DNA of 34,016 nt from an uncultured Flavobacteriales bacterium. Its GTDB lineage: Bacteria > Bacteroidota > Bacteroidia > Flavobacteriales_D > CALLUQ01. Shown here one piece after another: positions 6,049 to 15,900 of this stretch. The number at the start of each line of letters is the position of its first letter. Within the stretch, counting starts at the first letter, position 1. The stretch spans positions 1 to 34,016 of the forward strand of contig CALLUQ010000062.1 of the NCBI GenBank assembly GCA_938010565.1, read 5' to 3'. Made by a program: the position numbers and the translations under genes. Below the pieces are notes generated by a model that searched no databases, was not told the DNA's origin, and was given only the letters and a program-made list of their open reading frames with translations.

Positions 6049-6067
6049 ATCCTTAAAATTTAAGGAT
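6049..6067 (+). promoter_or_regulatory. 19-nt palindrome after the 102-aa gene
   Basis: ATCCTTAAA and TTTAAGGAT flank a single central A. The centre is too tight for a normal terminator loop and no U-tract follows, so a protein-binding operator or a weak 3' hairpin are both possible. A single half (TTAAGGATCA) occurs near 3993 downstream of xth. Confidence 0.35.
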
Positions 6068-6193
6068 CAGGCTGTTATACAGGCTTCTTTTCAAAAAATG
6101 GAAAAGGAGGGTGGAGCTATATGGCTTCCAAAAAAAGATACAACGCAATCCAAATATCACTAAACCTACATCAATAACAAAAACTATATTCCA

Positions 6194-6790
6194 ATGGATT
6201 CTTTAAACGAAGAACAAAAAAAAGCGTTCGCCGCAACCAACAGACGACTTGGACTCGATGATTTTCACTGCACCGACACCGGTGCCCGCAGACGGTCATC
6301 GGATGGTACGGTCGTATTCTCTTCCGATCCCAACGAATCGCATGTTGAACCGCATATCATTGAGGTAGCTTCTATTGCCCATCTGAATGAATTGATAGGA
6401 CGGCCGGCCGATTCGGAGTTTGACGACTATCCTGAGCCCAACAAGGAAGAAACCTGCCAGACCGTAAGACGCTCAAAGTCGAAAGCCAACCTCAAGGAAT
6501 CGCTTTCGGATAATGAAAAAGAAAACATCCGCAAAGCGGCAGTAGCCTACCTGAACGGAGACCCGAAAAAAGTGGAGGATTACGAAGAAGCCATCAATGC
6601 AGCCATGTTCCCCGGAAGAGCAGCAGCTTTTACCGGAAGCGATTTGAATGTGCCGGATGGCACCACACACAAAATTACAGGAAGCGATCCTGTTGTGCTC
6701 AACTATGGCACCATTACCGTGGGCGCCAATGCTGAGATCAAAGTAGAAGTAGATGCCAACATTACGGCGCAAAAATTCATTCAGAAATAA
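6194..6790 (+). CDS. 198-aa uncharacterised protein, paralogue 2
   Basis: Paralogue of the protein at 4553 with the same length and no gaps. The conserved blocks are RRLGLDDFH, DGTVVFSSDPNESHV, GDPKKVEDYEEAINA and the C-terminal NYGTITVGANAEIKVEVDA. The most variable part is the charged middle (residues about 85-125). It has no signal peptide. A collagen-like gene begins 20 nt downstream, so this copy is the head of the tightly spaced part of the cluster. The function is unknown. Strict conservation of the beta-rich C-terminus between paralogues suggests that part is the interaction or assembly module, which is inference. Confidence 0.88.
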   Translation: MDSLNEEQKKAFAATNRRLGLDDFHCTDTGARRRSSDGTVVFSSDPNESHVEPHIIEVASIAHLNELIGRPADSEFDDYPEPNKEETCQTVRRSKSKANLKESLSDNEKENIRKAAVAYLNGDPKKVEDYEEAINAAMFPGRAAAFTGSDLNVPDGTTHKITGSDPVVLNYGTITVGANAEIKVEVDANITAQKFIQK

Positions 6791-6810
6791 CCTCCTAAAG
6801 CATTTTAACC

Positions 6811-7503
6811 ATGGCAGATACGAAAAAAACAACGTTTAATTTTACAGCTGCGCCTTTCGCCGGGCCGGCAACACCGGGCACCATAGGTGCAACGGGATCG
6901 CAAGGCGGAGTGGGAGCTGATGCTAAAAGCCATTATAATGGCGGCAATTGTACTTGGGTATGTGATAACAATGATGATAATTATAAAGGCCCGGGAAAAG
7001 GAGGCACTGGTGGTGATGGCGGAATCGGCAACACCGGAAGCAATGGCGCAAAGGGGCTTCCTGCTCCAAATGGCGTTTTGAACCTGGGCGATGTAGTAGG
7101 CGATGTAGAAATACAAGTGGGCGGAAGCGATGGCCAGCAAGGCGGCAAAGGCGGTCAGGGTGGCCCAGGTGGCCCAGGTGGCCCGGGCGGTAAAGGTGCT
7201 AACGGATGTAAAGGAGCCAATGGACAAAATGGTAGTATAGGTGCCACAGGAGACCAGGGCAGAGGTGGAAAAGGTGGCCTGGGCGGAAACGGTGGCGATG
7301 GCGGAGACGGGTCGACCATTACGGTTTATTATTCTTCGATTACCGGTGGCCAGTTCAATCAAATTACGGTATCCGGAGCAGCAGGCCTGGCAGGAAAAGG
7401 AGGCGACCCGGGTGCAGGTACTTTAAACAAAGGCGGTGGAGATGCCGGTCAGCCTGGTACAAAAACAGGCTCTAAGCCTACCATCCGTATAACCAAAGTT
7501 TAA
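6811..7503 (+). CDS. Gly-rich collagen-like protein 1
   Basis: A 230-residue protein. A short N-terminal head (TTFNFTAAPFAGPATPGT) is followed by imperfect Gly-x-y and Gly-Gly-x repeats interrupted by a non-repetitive insert with a Cys pair (CTWVCDNNDDN, residues about 49-59). A run of GGPGG, KGAN and GATGDQG triplets lies around residues 105-170. A short beta-like segment (STITVYYSSITGGQFNQITV) is followed by more Gly repeats and a strand-like end. Collagen-like proteins form extended trimers, but many triplets here lack Pro, so a Gly-rich beta solenoid is an alternative. There is no signal peptide or LPxTG-type anchor. The next gene, 14 nt on, encodes a homologue. Confidence 0.85.
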   Translation: MADTKKTTFNFTAAPFAGPATPGTIGATGSQGGVGADAKSHYNGGNCTWVCDNNDDNYKGPGKGGTGGDGGIGNTGSNGAKGLPAPNGVLNLGDVVGDVEIQVGGSDGQQGGKGGQGGPGGPGGPGGKGANGCKGANGQNGSIGATGDQGRGGKGGLGGNGGDGGDGSTITVYYSSITGGQFNQITVSGAAGLAGKGGDPGAGTLNKGGGDAGQPGTKTGSKPTIRITKV

Positions 7504-7517
7504 ACGACCCAACCATT

Positions 7518-8258
7518 ATGGCAAATACAGTATATTCCATAAACGCCGTTGGAGAAGACGGTGCGAAGGGAGCCTCCGGAATTCCGGGGGTCAGCGGTGT
7601 AAATACACCCGAAAACGGCAAAGGCCAACCCGGAGCAAATGGCAGCCGCAGTTTTTGGGGCACTTGTGATTGTGCTACCGATGGCACGGACGGTGCCTCT
7701 GCCACCCAGGGAGGGCAGAAAGGAACCGTAGGAGAGCCGGGTGAGCACGGGCCCAACCTTATACTCAACATAGATGAATTTCTATCTCCGAACGGAGCTA
7801 CGATCCACATTGTAAGCCAGGGCGGCGCAGGCGGCCAGGGCGGCACGGGAGGAGCAGGAGGAAATGGTGCCGACGGAGGCGATGCCGGAACCAACAGCTC
7901 CAAGTGCATCAAAAAAGGAAAATGCCGCCCGGCTTTGGGAGGCAACGGAGGCAACGGATCCAATTCCGGTCCGGGACAAGATGGAGGCCCCGGCGGCAAA
8001 GGAGGCAACATTACCATCAACTACAAAAAAACGGGCAACATCAACCTGGTTGTACCGCTAAGCAGCCCGGGTAAAGGAGGCCTCCCCGGCGAGGCCGGAA
8101 AAGCCGGAACCGGCGGACAAGGAGGACAGAACGAACCCTGGCCTTCCGGATCATCTCCAACGTATGCTCCCTCCGGATCGCCCGGTATCCAACCCGGAGG
8201 CGGAAACCCCGGTGCCAACGGAGTGGCAGGTACCGTTTCTATGAACAAAGTTGATTAA
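7518..8258 (+). CDS. Gly-rich collagen-like protein 2
   Basis: A 246-residue relative of the preceding protein with the same plan: a short head, Gly-x-y repeats with a Cys-containing insert (FWGTCDCATDGTDG), a central strand-like insert (LILNIDEFLSPNGATIHIV), a Gly-Gly-x stretch with a second Cys pair (SSKCIKKGKCRP), a strand segment (KGGNITINYKKTGNINLVV) and a Gly/Pro-rich tail ending AGTVSMNKVD. The alternation of Gly repeats and short beta segments matches protein 1, so the two probably co-assemble. No export signal is seen. The lipase ATG lies 10 nt after the stop. Confidence 0.85.
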   Translation: MANTVYSINAVGEDGAKGASGIPGVSGVNTPENGKGQPGANGSRSFWGTCDCATDGTDGASATQGGQKGTVGEPGEHGPNLILNIDEFLSPNGATIHIVSQGGAGGQGGTGGAGGNGADGGDAGTNSSKCIKKGKCRPALGGNGGNGSNSGPGQDGGPGGKGGNITINYKKTGNINLVVPLSSPGKGGLPGEAGKAGTGGQGGQNEPWPSGSSPTYAPSGSPGIQPGGGNPGANGVAGTVSMNKVD

Positions 8259-8268
8259 TGCTGATACT

Positions 8269-9825
8269 ATGAGTTCTGATAATCAAGCCCTGGAAGCCGT
8301 CCTGGCGTTTCTTGCCGCACAGGCCAACTTATCTACCCTTCAGAATGGTCCGGACCTGCCTCGTGCCGGCTGGACCAATCTTTCCACGTTTAAAAGCTCC
8401 ATGACCCAACCGCCGCCAACGCCCCCTACACAAGGTTTTCTTTCGAAAGGACCGGTAGATGGCATCGATGGCCAGATAGCCGTACTGGCATTGGGCATGG
8501 AATGGGAAAAATTTCTACTAAATCACTTCGATGGATTTGAGTACAACTCCATGATGGCCGCCGTAAATCCGGTTTTGGGCGGAGGAGACCTGCCTGTCGG
8601 AGCCTTGATGGATTTTCAGTACCAATCGGCCTACTTGCAATTGCGCAACGCCATCTGGACCTCTTTCTCTAACCTGAACGGCCTGCCCCTTTACGTTACC
8701 GGAATGGGATTGGCCGGGCCGCTGGCACAACAAGCTGTTTTTGACCTTCGCAATGGCCACAAAGGCCCGAGCCATGAGGATCCTCCTTCGGTATCAGGAA
8801 GCTACGTATTTTCTACCGGAAACATTGCCAACCAGGTGTTTGCCTCCTACTTTAACAGCAAAGTGCAAAACCATTTTGTGGTTTGGGCAGGCAACAATGC
8901 CCTGCCGGTAGATCAGTGGCCAACGGCATTTGAAAGCAATGCCGGAACCTGGCAATCGCTGGGAATAACGGATTCCATTTCGAATGTTAAATTGCCGAAA
9001 ATGGATGTGCCCTGGCTGGAACGCAGCGATTTATTTTATCTGAAAGCATTGGGAGGTACGGTAAAACCGAAGCCGGTTATTCCACCCTCTATTTCCAACC
9101 CTCCTGCGGGATATTCCCAAAGCCTTGCCTACACCCTGGCCCGTCTTTCACAAGCCTCTTATCAGTTGGTACAACGACACGGCAGCGTAACCATCAACAT
9201 TTCGCCCTATACCTTTACAGCACAGGTCAATTCCAACGGAACGCCCTGGGCTTATGTGTTTGAGAGTACGCAAAGTGTGGTGGTCGTTTTCAGAGGCACC
9301 ACTACCTGGCAGGAATTTGTTACCTACACCGCCAATTCCAATTTTTCGCAACCCAACTTTGATGAAAACCTCGGAGCACACGTACACAGCGGTGCCTGGA
9401 CCATTTACAACAGTCCGACAGATAGCGGATCGGCTACTACCTTTCAGAATAAACTGCTGGATCTGGTAAAAACCAAAGCAAACGGCAAAAGCCTGTACAT
9501 TACCGGGCACAGTTTAGGGGGCACACTGGCTTCTATTTTTGCAGCCGACCTGACCATGAAACCCATTGCAGGCATAACGGTGGAAAGCCTCTACACTTTT
9601 GGAGCTTTGTTGGTGGGCGATTTTGATTTCAGCAGCGATTTTAATTCGGCTATGGGCTCCAAATCGTACCAGATCCGTCGGCTGAACGACAAGATCCCTT
9701 ACTCCATTTTAACACTGGGTTTTTCGCCCTTGAACAACTCCTTGGTCCTTGTGGGCCAAGATGCAGAAGAAGAATCCACTTTTCATGCCCTGAGCGGATA
9801 CCTTAACATGTTGGATCCGAATTGA
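8269..9825 (+). CDS. Class 3-type lipase with an inactive N-terminal lipase copy
   Basis: A 518-residue protein. The C-terminal half (about residues 280-518) is a lipase_3 alpha/beta hydrolase: the oxyanion segment VVVFRGTTTWQEF, nucleophile Ser415 in ITGHSLGGTLAS, probable Asp474 (RRLNDKIPYS) and His506 (STFHALSG). The N-terminal half repeats the fold with broken catalysis: IAVLALGMEWEKFL mirrors the oxyanion strand, and VTGMGLAGPLAQ replaces the nucleophile elbow, with Gly147 in place of Ser. YVFSTGNIANQVFASYFNS mirrors YTFGALLVGDFDFSSDFNS. It would hydrolyse acyl esters. There is no signal peptide. I start at ATG 8269 rather than the overlapping TTG at 8251. A hairpin follows before the giant gene. 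Confidence 0.9.
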   Translation: MSSDNQALEAVLAFLAAQANLSTLQNGPDLPRAGWTNLSTFKSSMTQPPPTPPTQGFLSKGPVDGIDGQIAVLALGMEWEKFLLNHFDGFEYNSMMAAVNPVLGGGDLPVGALMDFQYQSAYLQLRNAIWTSFSNLNGLPLYVTGMGLAGPLAQQAVFDLRNGHKGPSHEDPPSVSGSYVFSTGNIANQVFASYFNSKVQNHFVVWAGNNALPVDQWPTAFESNAGTWQSLGITDSISNVKLPKMDVPWLERSDLFYLKALGGTVKPKPVIPPSISNPPAGYSQSLAYTLARLSQASYQLVQRHGSVTINISPYTFTAQVNSNGTPWAYVFESTQSVVVVFRGTTTWQEFVTYTANSNFSQPNFDENLGAHVHSGAWTIYNSPTDSGSATTFQNKLLDLVKTKANGKSLYITGHSLGGTLASIFAADLTMKPIAGITVESLYTFGALLVGDFDFSSDFNSAMGSKSYQIRRLNDKIPYSILTLGFSPLNNSLVLVGQDAEEESTFHALSGYLNMLDPN

Positions 9826-9830
9826 TAAAA

Positions 9831-9860
9831 GCTACCGGGAGTACATGCCTTCCCGGTAGC
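9831..9860 (+). terminator. Intercistronic hairpin between lipase and giant gene
   Basis: A perfect 10-bp stem, GCTACCGGGA / TCCCGGTAGC, with a 10-nt loop begins 5 nt after the lipase stop. It has no U-tract on the + strand. It sits in the only gap (90 nt) of the otherwise compact cluster, so partial termination or RNA processing/stabilisation are both possible. Confidence 0.5.
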
Positions 9861-9915
9861 CCACCCGGGCCTGGGTTCCGGAAACGAACGAACTTAACAT
9901 AAAGCGCAAACAGCC

Positions 9916-12900
9916 GTGGAAAATAATGAAGAAGTCACTCCGCTTGCTTTCAACGAAGAAGCACAAGGTGCCGGAGGAAATGGTATTTCCTTTTCGGGCC
10001 TCGACCCTGTACTGGGAAGCCTGGGAGAACTCATCGGATTGCTGAGCAGCAGTGGCGATGATACATACGAGCTGGTCAACGACTGGTTCACCGATCCGAT
10101 CACCAAAACAAAATCGGGGATCGTTAACAATCCCGAACAATTTGAAGCGCTTTTTGCACAGGTGTTGGGAGAAGTAGGAGGGAATGCCATTGGCATTCCG
10201 GTACAAGATCCGGCTTTGCTAGGCACCTGGTATCCGATTATGAACGGGGAAGAACCCACTGGGCTCTACCTTGTGGCCTATCGGAAAGATGTAGGTGCGG
10301 CCAAGCCGGAAACGGTGCTTGGAGTGGGTACCATGCACCAGTGGGATGTGCCGCCCACCGGTACTGCCATTCTGAAGGTAAGTGCCTGGGGTCTGATCCC
10401 CTTTATCCGTATGGGGAACGGTGCTTTAAACATGACTTTTGGTACGGAAGGCTATCCGATCGTAACGGGCATTGCCGCAGAAGGTGCCGGCTCCGAACCC
10501 TTGGTCGACATCAACGGTGTGTCGTTCGATGGAGTGAAAGTAACCGCCAACATCGATCTTGCCTCATCCGACCCTTTTTCCATTGGCATGGAAGTACTGC
10601 AACTGTTGCTTCCCGGAGATTCCAAACCTTCCAACCGTTCACTGGCCGATCTGGCTGCCATTACCGGCGAGCAAATTCTGGAAACCGCTTCCAACCTTTT
10701 TATCGGAGCACTAAGCCAGGCTTTCCCCGATCAAAAAACAAAAATTACTTACCTGGCCCCCATGCTGGGCCTTTCTTCCACAGTACCCGGATCGGATGTG
10801 AAAATGCCCATCCTGAAATGGTACGAACTTTTCCAAATTGCGGCTGATCCGGTCAAATATCCGCAGGGCGTAAAAGAACCTTTCCTCAACTGGTTCAACA
10901 CCCTGAGTACCGATCCGGCTTTGTTGAAAGCATGGTTAACCTGCCTGGGCAGTTTCATCAGCAGCGATGCCGTTGCCGTAACCGGAACAGGTACCCGCCA
11001 GGAACCTTTCCAGGTGCCCCTTATTACGCTTGGCTCTTTCGGAACACTCGGCTTTAGCACAGGCACCAGCACCGTAGAGAACGGTACCCGTTTCTTTTAC
11101 CCCGGCATTTCTTACAATGGCGATGCCCTTGCGTTGGGCACGTCCGATGCCGTTTTCAACATTCAGGCATTGCTCGAACTAGCACAGTTCCGTTTAAGCG
11201 GTACCGGCCCGGCCGTATCGCCCACCATCGATTTTACCTTCCGTTTTGTTTTGCAGAACAAAACCGCCGGAACACCACTGATGGCCTGGGATGATTACAG
11301 CGTGGGCAACCTACAGGGCGGTATGAACCTCAACATCAAAGGCGAAGTAATGCCTTATTTCTTCCTCAACGATGTAGTCACAGGCGGTTCTTCCTTCCAA
11401 TCCCTTAACCTGCTTTCGCCCACCGAGCTGGCCAACGCCGGAGCCACGGCATTGAGCGAAGGCCTGCAAACACTTTTGGGAATAAAAGACAACCCGGGCT
11501 CCTTTACCAGCAACCTGGCCGCACTCATCGGATTGATCGCGCCCGGCTCGGCCGGATCCAACTGGCCATCGAGCCTCACGGCTCCGTTCTCCGCCACCGG
11601 AATGGTGAACTCCATTTCCGATCCGCTCCATGCGTGGATGGAGTATTACCTCAACACGCTCAACTACACACAGGATGTAGGGGGCAAAAAAGCATTTACC
11701 TACCTGGTACAGGAGTTCGCTTTGTTGCTGCAAAACTTCAGCAGCTCTACCGTTACCATCGATGTAACCGGCAGCGGAAGTCAAAGCGACCCTTGGAAAG
11801 CAAGCATCTCGCTAAAAGAAACCAGTTTGCCTGCCTTCCTAACGGCATGGCATGAAACCACTGCTTCCGGAAACATCCGTTTGGTATTCGGAGTTTCGCT
11901 GGCTCCCACCATCACCGTTGGCGGAACCGATATTGTACCCTCGCTGAACGTAGAAGCTGTAAGCCTGACGTTCCCGAAAACAAGCAACGAAAGCACACAG
12001 GCAACCTGGTTCCCATCCGTAGCGGCACAACTCACTTTGCCCAACGGATACACCACTCCTGCATTGGGAGGAGTAACCGCAAGTGTAGATAAATCGCAAT
12101 TGTCGGCCTCGTGGAACAGAAGCAACGGCTGGGCATGGTCGATGTTTGTGAACCAGCCCAAACTTACGGTAAACGGAACCGAATATGCCATCGGCGAAGA
12201 CCTCAACTTCAGCGAGATAGAAGACCTTAAAAAACTGGTAACCACCAACGAAGGCGCCAAAGTATTTGGTCCTTTCCTCGTTACCGGCCTCGGTGTGGCC
12301 CTCATTCGTTCCGAAACACGTGCGGGGCTGTTTACCACCGGCTTTATGGGGTTGGTGTCCGACATTACCAATGCACCCATTTACCCCTCGGGCCTTACCT
12401 GGTCCGGATTCGAACAATATAAGATCACCAGCTTTACCGACCCCTGGACCGATTTGCGGAACCACATTGCAGGCAATTTTGACACCCCGGAAAAAGCCAA
12501 AAGTGCCCTTGCTTTGCTCTCCTGGTCTGTTGATTCCGACCTTACCGCAGCACCCGCCATCGATGGCTCCGGCACCTATACCGACCCCTGGAGGGCACCG
12601 ATGCCCGGTGGTTTTGAACTGCCGGTTTGGTACACCGATTCCAGCAAAGTAATTGGCACGGGCATCAGCCGCAGCGATGGCTTTAATTATCCGGGCGGAT
12701 CGAGCGGGGCAGCGGTCCTGTTCCATTTTCTGCTCGACTCCCGCCTGAACATGGTGGAGTACGACTTGGATAAAGGCGACTGGGCTGCGGATTCGAACGC
12801 TCCTTCGTTCAATTTTATCGGCACCCTTTCGCGTCCTAACGGTCCGGATGGTTTGTTGGTAAAGCTGCCGGAAGACCTCGGAAGCGTAGAAAAGATCCAG

Positions 12901-15900
12901 GTTGGGTTTACCCTTACGGTGAACAATGGCAGCATTGGCTTTACGCCCGTTGTAAACATGATCAATGTTACCCTGAGCGGGCAGGCCCAACAAGACCTGA
13001 TCACTTTGAGTGATTTTCAGGATCCCGATTTCCAGGCCAAACTGCAAAGCTCCTTCCTTTCCATTCTGAATGCTGGCTTGCAGTATGCCTTCGATCAGGT
13101 AAAAGGCTCCACGAGCTTCCAAACGGCTTACGAATTGCTCTCCATACTCGGCCTCGTACTGGTACGCAAAAACAACGACGACCCATACGGGATCAATGCA
13201 GCGGGATGGAATGCGCTTCTGGCCAACCCGGATACCTACATGAAACAGCAATTGCTCGACATGCTGGCCGTTCCGGCGCAACGCACCCAACTTTTCAACT
13301 TCCTGCAAAGCACCTTCCACGTTACCTTCCCCACCTTCCCGAAACCTTTACTGGATGTTCTGGAAGCATTGCAAATTGTGGGGCCCGCTTCACAAGGCTA
13401 TCCGTTGGAGCCCACTGCGCTGCTCCAACTGATGAGCAGCCCCGTAGAAGACATGAAGGCCCGCTTTACCCACCTGTTCTCAGAAGATGGAAAAGAAGCC
13501 CTCGCAACACTTACGGCAGAGCTCACCAAAAATATCGACCAGAAAAAATACGGGAATTTCACCTTCGGATCCACTTCGGCAGGTGTCATTTCCCTTTCCG
13601 TACTTCCGGCTGATGCGTTCGAAGTAGGATCGTTCCTGAACATCAGCGGAGCCTTGCAACTTGATCTCCCTAATAAACAACTAAAAACCAGCGTTAACGG
13701 TTATGTACCTAAAGTAGGACTTTCACTCGATAATTCGCTTGATCTAAGCCTGAATACCGGAAGTCTTGTAGCTACTCCAACCGTTCAGCTGGTTTGGGGG
13801 GATGGCGCGAAACCCAATGCAGCACCCTTGCAGTTGTATCCCTTCAACGGCAACGATTTTATGAACAGCCTCGCCGATCTTGCTCCTGCGTATTCGCTCA
13901 ACATTGTGCTGAATGCCGTTATGGAAGAAGAACTGCTGGCAAAATACCCGCTGGTGCAAAAAATCTTTACGGGCCTTGGCCTCGGCAAAGACGAAAACGG
14001 TACCTGGAGAATGCCTTCCCTCATGGGAATTTTACGCGACCCCATGGGCTGGCTGCTCTCCGATGAAGTACTCGGACAAAACGGGAAATTTAATGTCGGT
14101 GCCTTAGTAAGTTTGTTGAGCAATTTGCCGGATGTAACCGCTTCCAATGGCATTGCTCTGAAACCCAATGCCAAGGGAATGGACATTTCCGGGTTGCCTT
14201 ATGGATTTACCGTAGGCATGGCGGGCGAAAATGGCGTAGCCACCTTTACATTTGGCAACAGCAACATCGATATTGCCAACGGCATCGGTAAACTGGATGA
14301 ACTCAGCTTTTCCGTTTCGCTGGATGCCAATTACCAGCCTGCTTTCAGCGGTGGCCTAACCTTGTCGACAGGATCGTCTATTCCTGTGGCTTTCTTCACC
14401 AAAGTAGGCTACGACAAGGAGTTCAGCTTGCTCATATCGCAAGGAACCGCCTCTACACCTTCCGGATTGGCCTTGCAACTCCTTCCTTTCCAGGGATGGG
14501 GCAACCTGGCAGGCCAGGCCGCAGCAATGGCAGCCGTTACCGTCATCAACCAGGTAACCCCCCTGTTGTTACAAAAACTTTCCGATGCAGGCGCAAGCGA
14601 CTTTGTAACCCGCATGCAAACCTTCGGAACCGGTGTAAAGATCGGCGACCTGGTTACAGCACTCGAAGGCGTACTCAGCAATATCACTTCCAAAACAAAA
14701 GATGAGATCCTCTCCGAACTGGAAACAGCCGCCTTTACCTGGGTAAAAGCACGGTTTGCCGATCAGGCTGCGGCAGCCGGCACTGCCAATGCCATGAAAA
14801 CCCTGCTGGACGGGGTATTGCCCGGCCAACTCAGCACAGAAGGCGGCCGCCTGGTTTTTGCTCCGAGCGACAAAATACCGGTAAAGATCAAAGCAGGTTT
14901 GAACAGTGCAAACCTCGTAGGGCTCTGGACCGACCTCGAATTGCCGAGCACCAGCTTGCTTACCATTGATATTGGCGAAACAGGGGTAGGCGTAGACCTC
15001 GGTACGGGAGATGCCACCTTTAGCTTCGGAACCCACCTTATTGTTCCCGTTGACGGAACGAACGGACCCGGTATCAGCCTTGAGTATACGGCACAAAACG
15101 GCTTTGCGCTGAGTTTTGATCCGTTGGCCGATGGCGCAAAACCGGGCACACATTCCAACCTTTCGCGCGAACTCCTGCCGGATTTCTTCCCCAAACAAAA
15201 CGGCCAATCGGACGACCTCGGCGACCGTGTAACCGCATGGCTGCTGGATGTCATGAAATATGTGTTGCCCCGCTATGTATCTGCATTGGTACTCAACCAA
15301 TCTTCCGTAAAAGGATGGTTGGATGCCCCAATATTGACCGACAACGACAAATCGCCCACACCGGCATTCATTCTCAAAGCGACTTCCCTCATCCTGGAAG
15401 ACAGCGAAACCAAACGCTACTACCTCAATTCCATTGACAACCTCCTGACAATGACCCCGACGGCATTCCTCGGGAACCTGTTGAAGGCTTTGATGGAACA
15501 GGAACTGACCCTGATCACCTTTGGAGACAAAGGCCAGGCCAGCATTGTAATTGGCCCGAAAAAAGGCCAGGCCGGATACTACGGCCTGCGTTTAACAGCC
15601 CCCAACCTTACTCTGAGTTCCCTGCCCAACCTTGTACTTCAGTTGGGCGACACCTCCTCGGGAGGGAACGACTGGATTACCAACAGCGGCGGAACCGCCG
15701 GCGATCCGGGAGTAGGCTTTTACCTGCCCATTACCGTAAACGGTGCGGATGTAGCAGCCGATTTTACCCATTTCGAAGTAGTGCTGGACAATGTTGGTTT
15801 CGATTTTGTAGGCACCAACGGCGCTCCCTTGGTCAATCAGAAACGGTTCCAGATCAACAAGATCAGCCCGCGTGTATTGTTCTCGCTGAACATTAACGGG

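Larger units (their letters stand above)
5441..6882 (+). repeat. Tandem duplication block, copy 2 (intact)
   Basis: The intact counterpart of 4041-5240: promoter-like element, leader, 102-aa gene, spacer with ACAGGCTTCTTTTCA, 198-aa gene, and the first ~70 nt of the collagen-like gene. The recognisable similarity ends inside the collagen-like gene. Confidence 0.7.

Noticed and set aside
6811-8258. Possible short-repeat DNA array or CRISPR-like repeats
   Set aside because: The repeated GGC/GGA words encode Gly-rich triplets in frame. There are no uniform repeats with unique spacers.
12690-13000. Extra start or gene break inside the giant gene
   Set aside because: The frame is continuous from 9916 to 19542 without stops, and composition and domain pattern do not change at any point that would suggest a fusion of two separate genes by sequencing error.
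11839-13320. Long minus-strand ORF (about 490 codons) opposite the giant gene
   Set aside because: It lies wholly within the 3208-aa frame, has low-complexity Gly/Arg/Cys-rich translation with no domain, and is explained by the codon bias of the + strand gene. The same applies to other minus-strand ORFs at 14569-15300, 20126-20695, 22048-22884 and 28680-31547.
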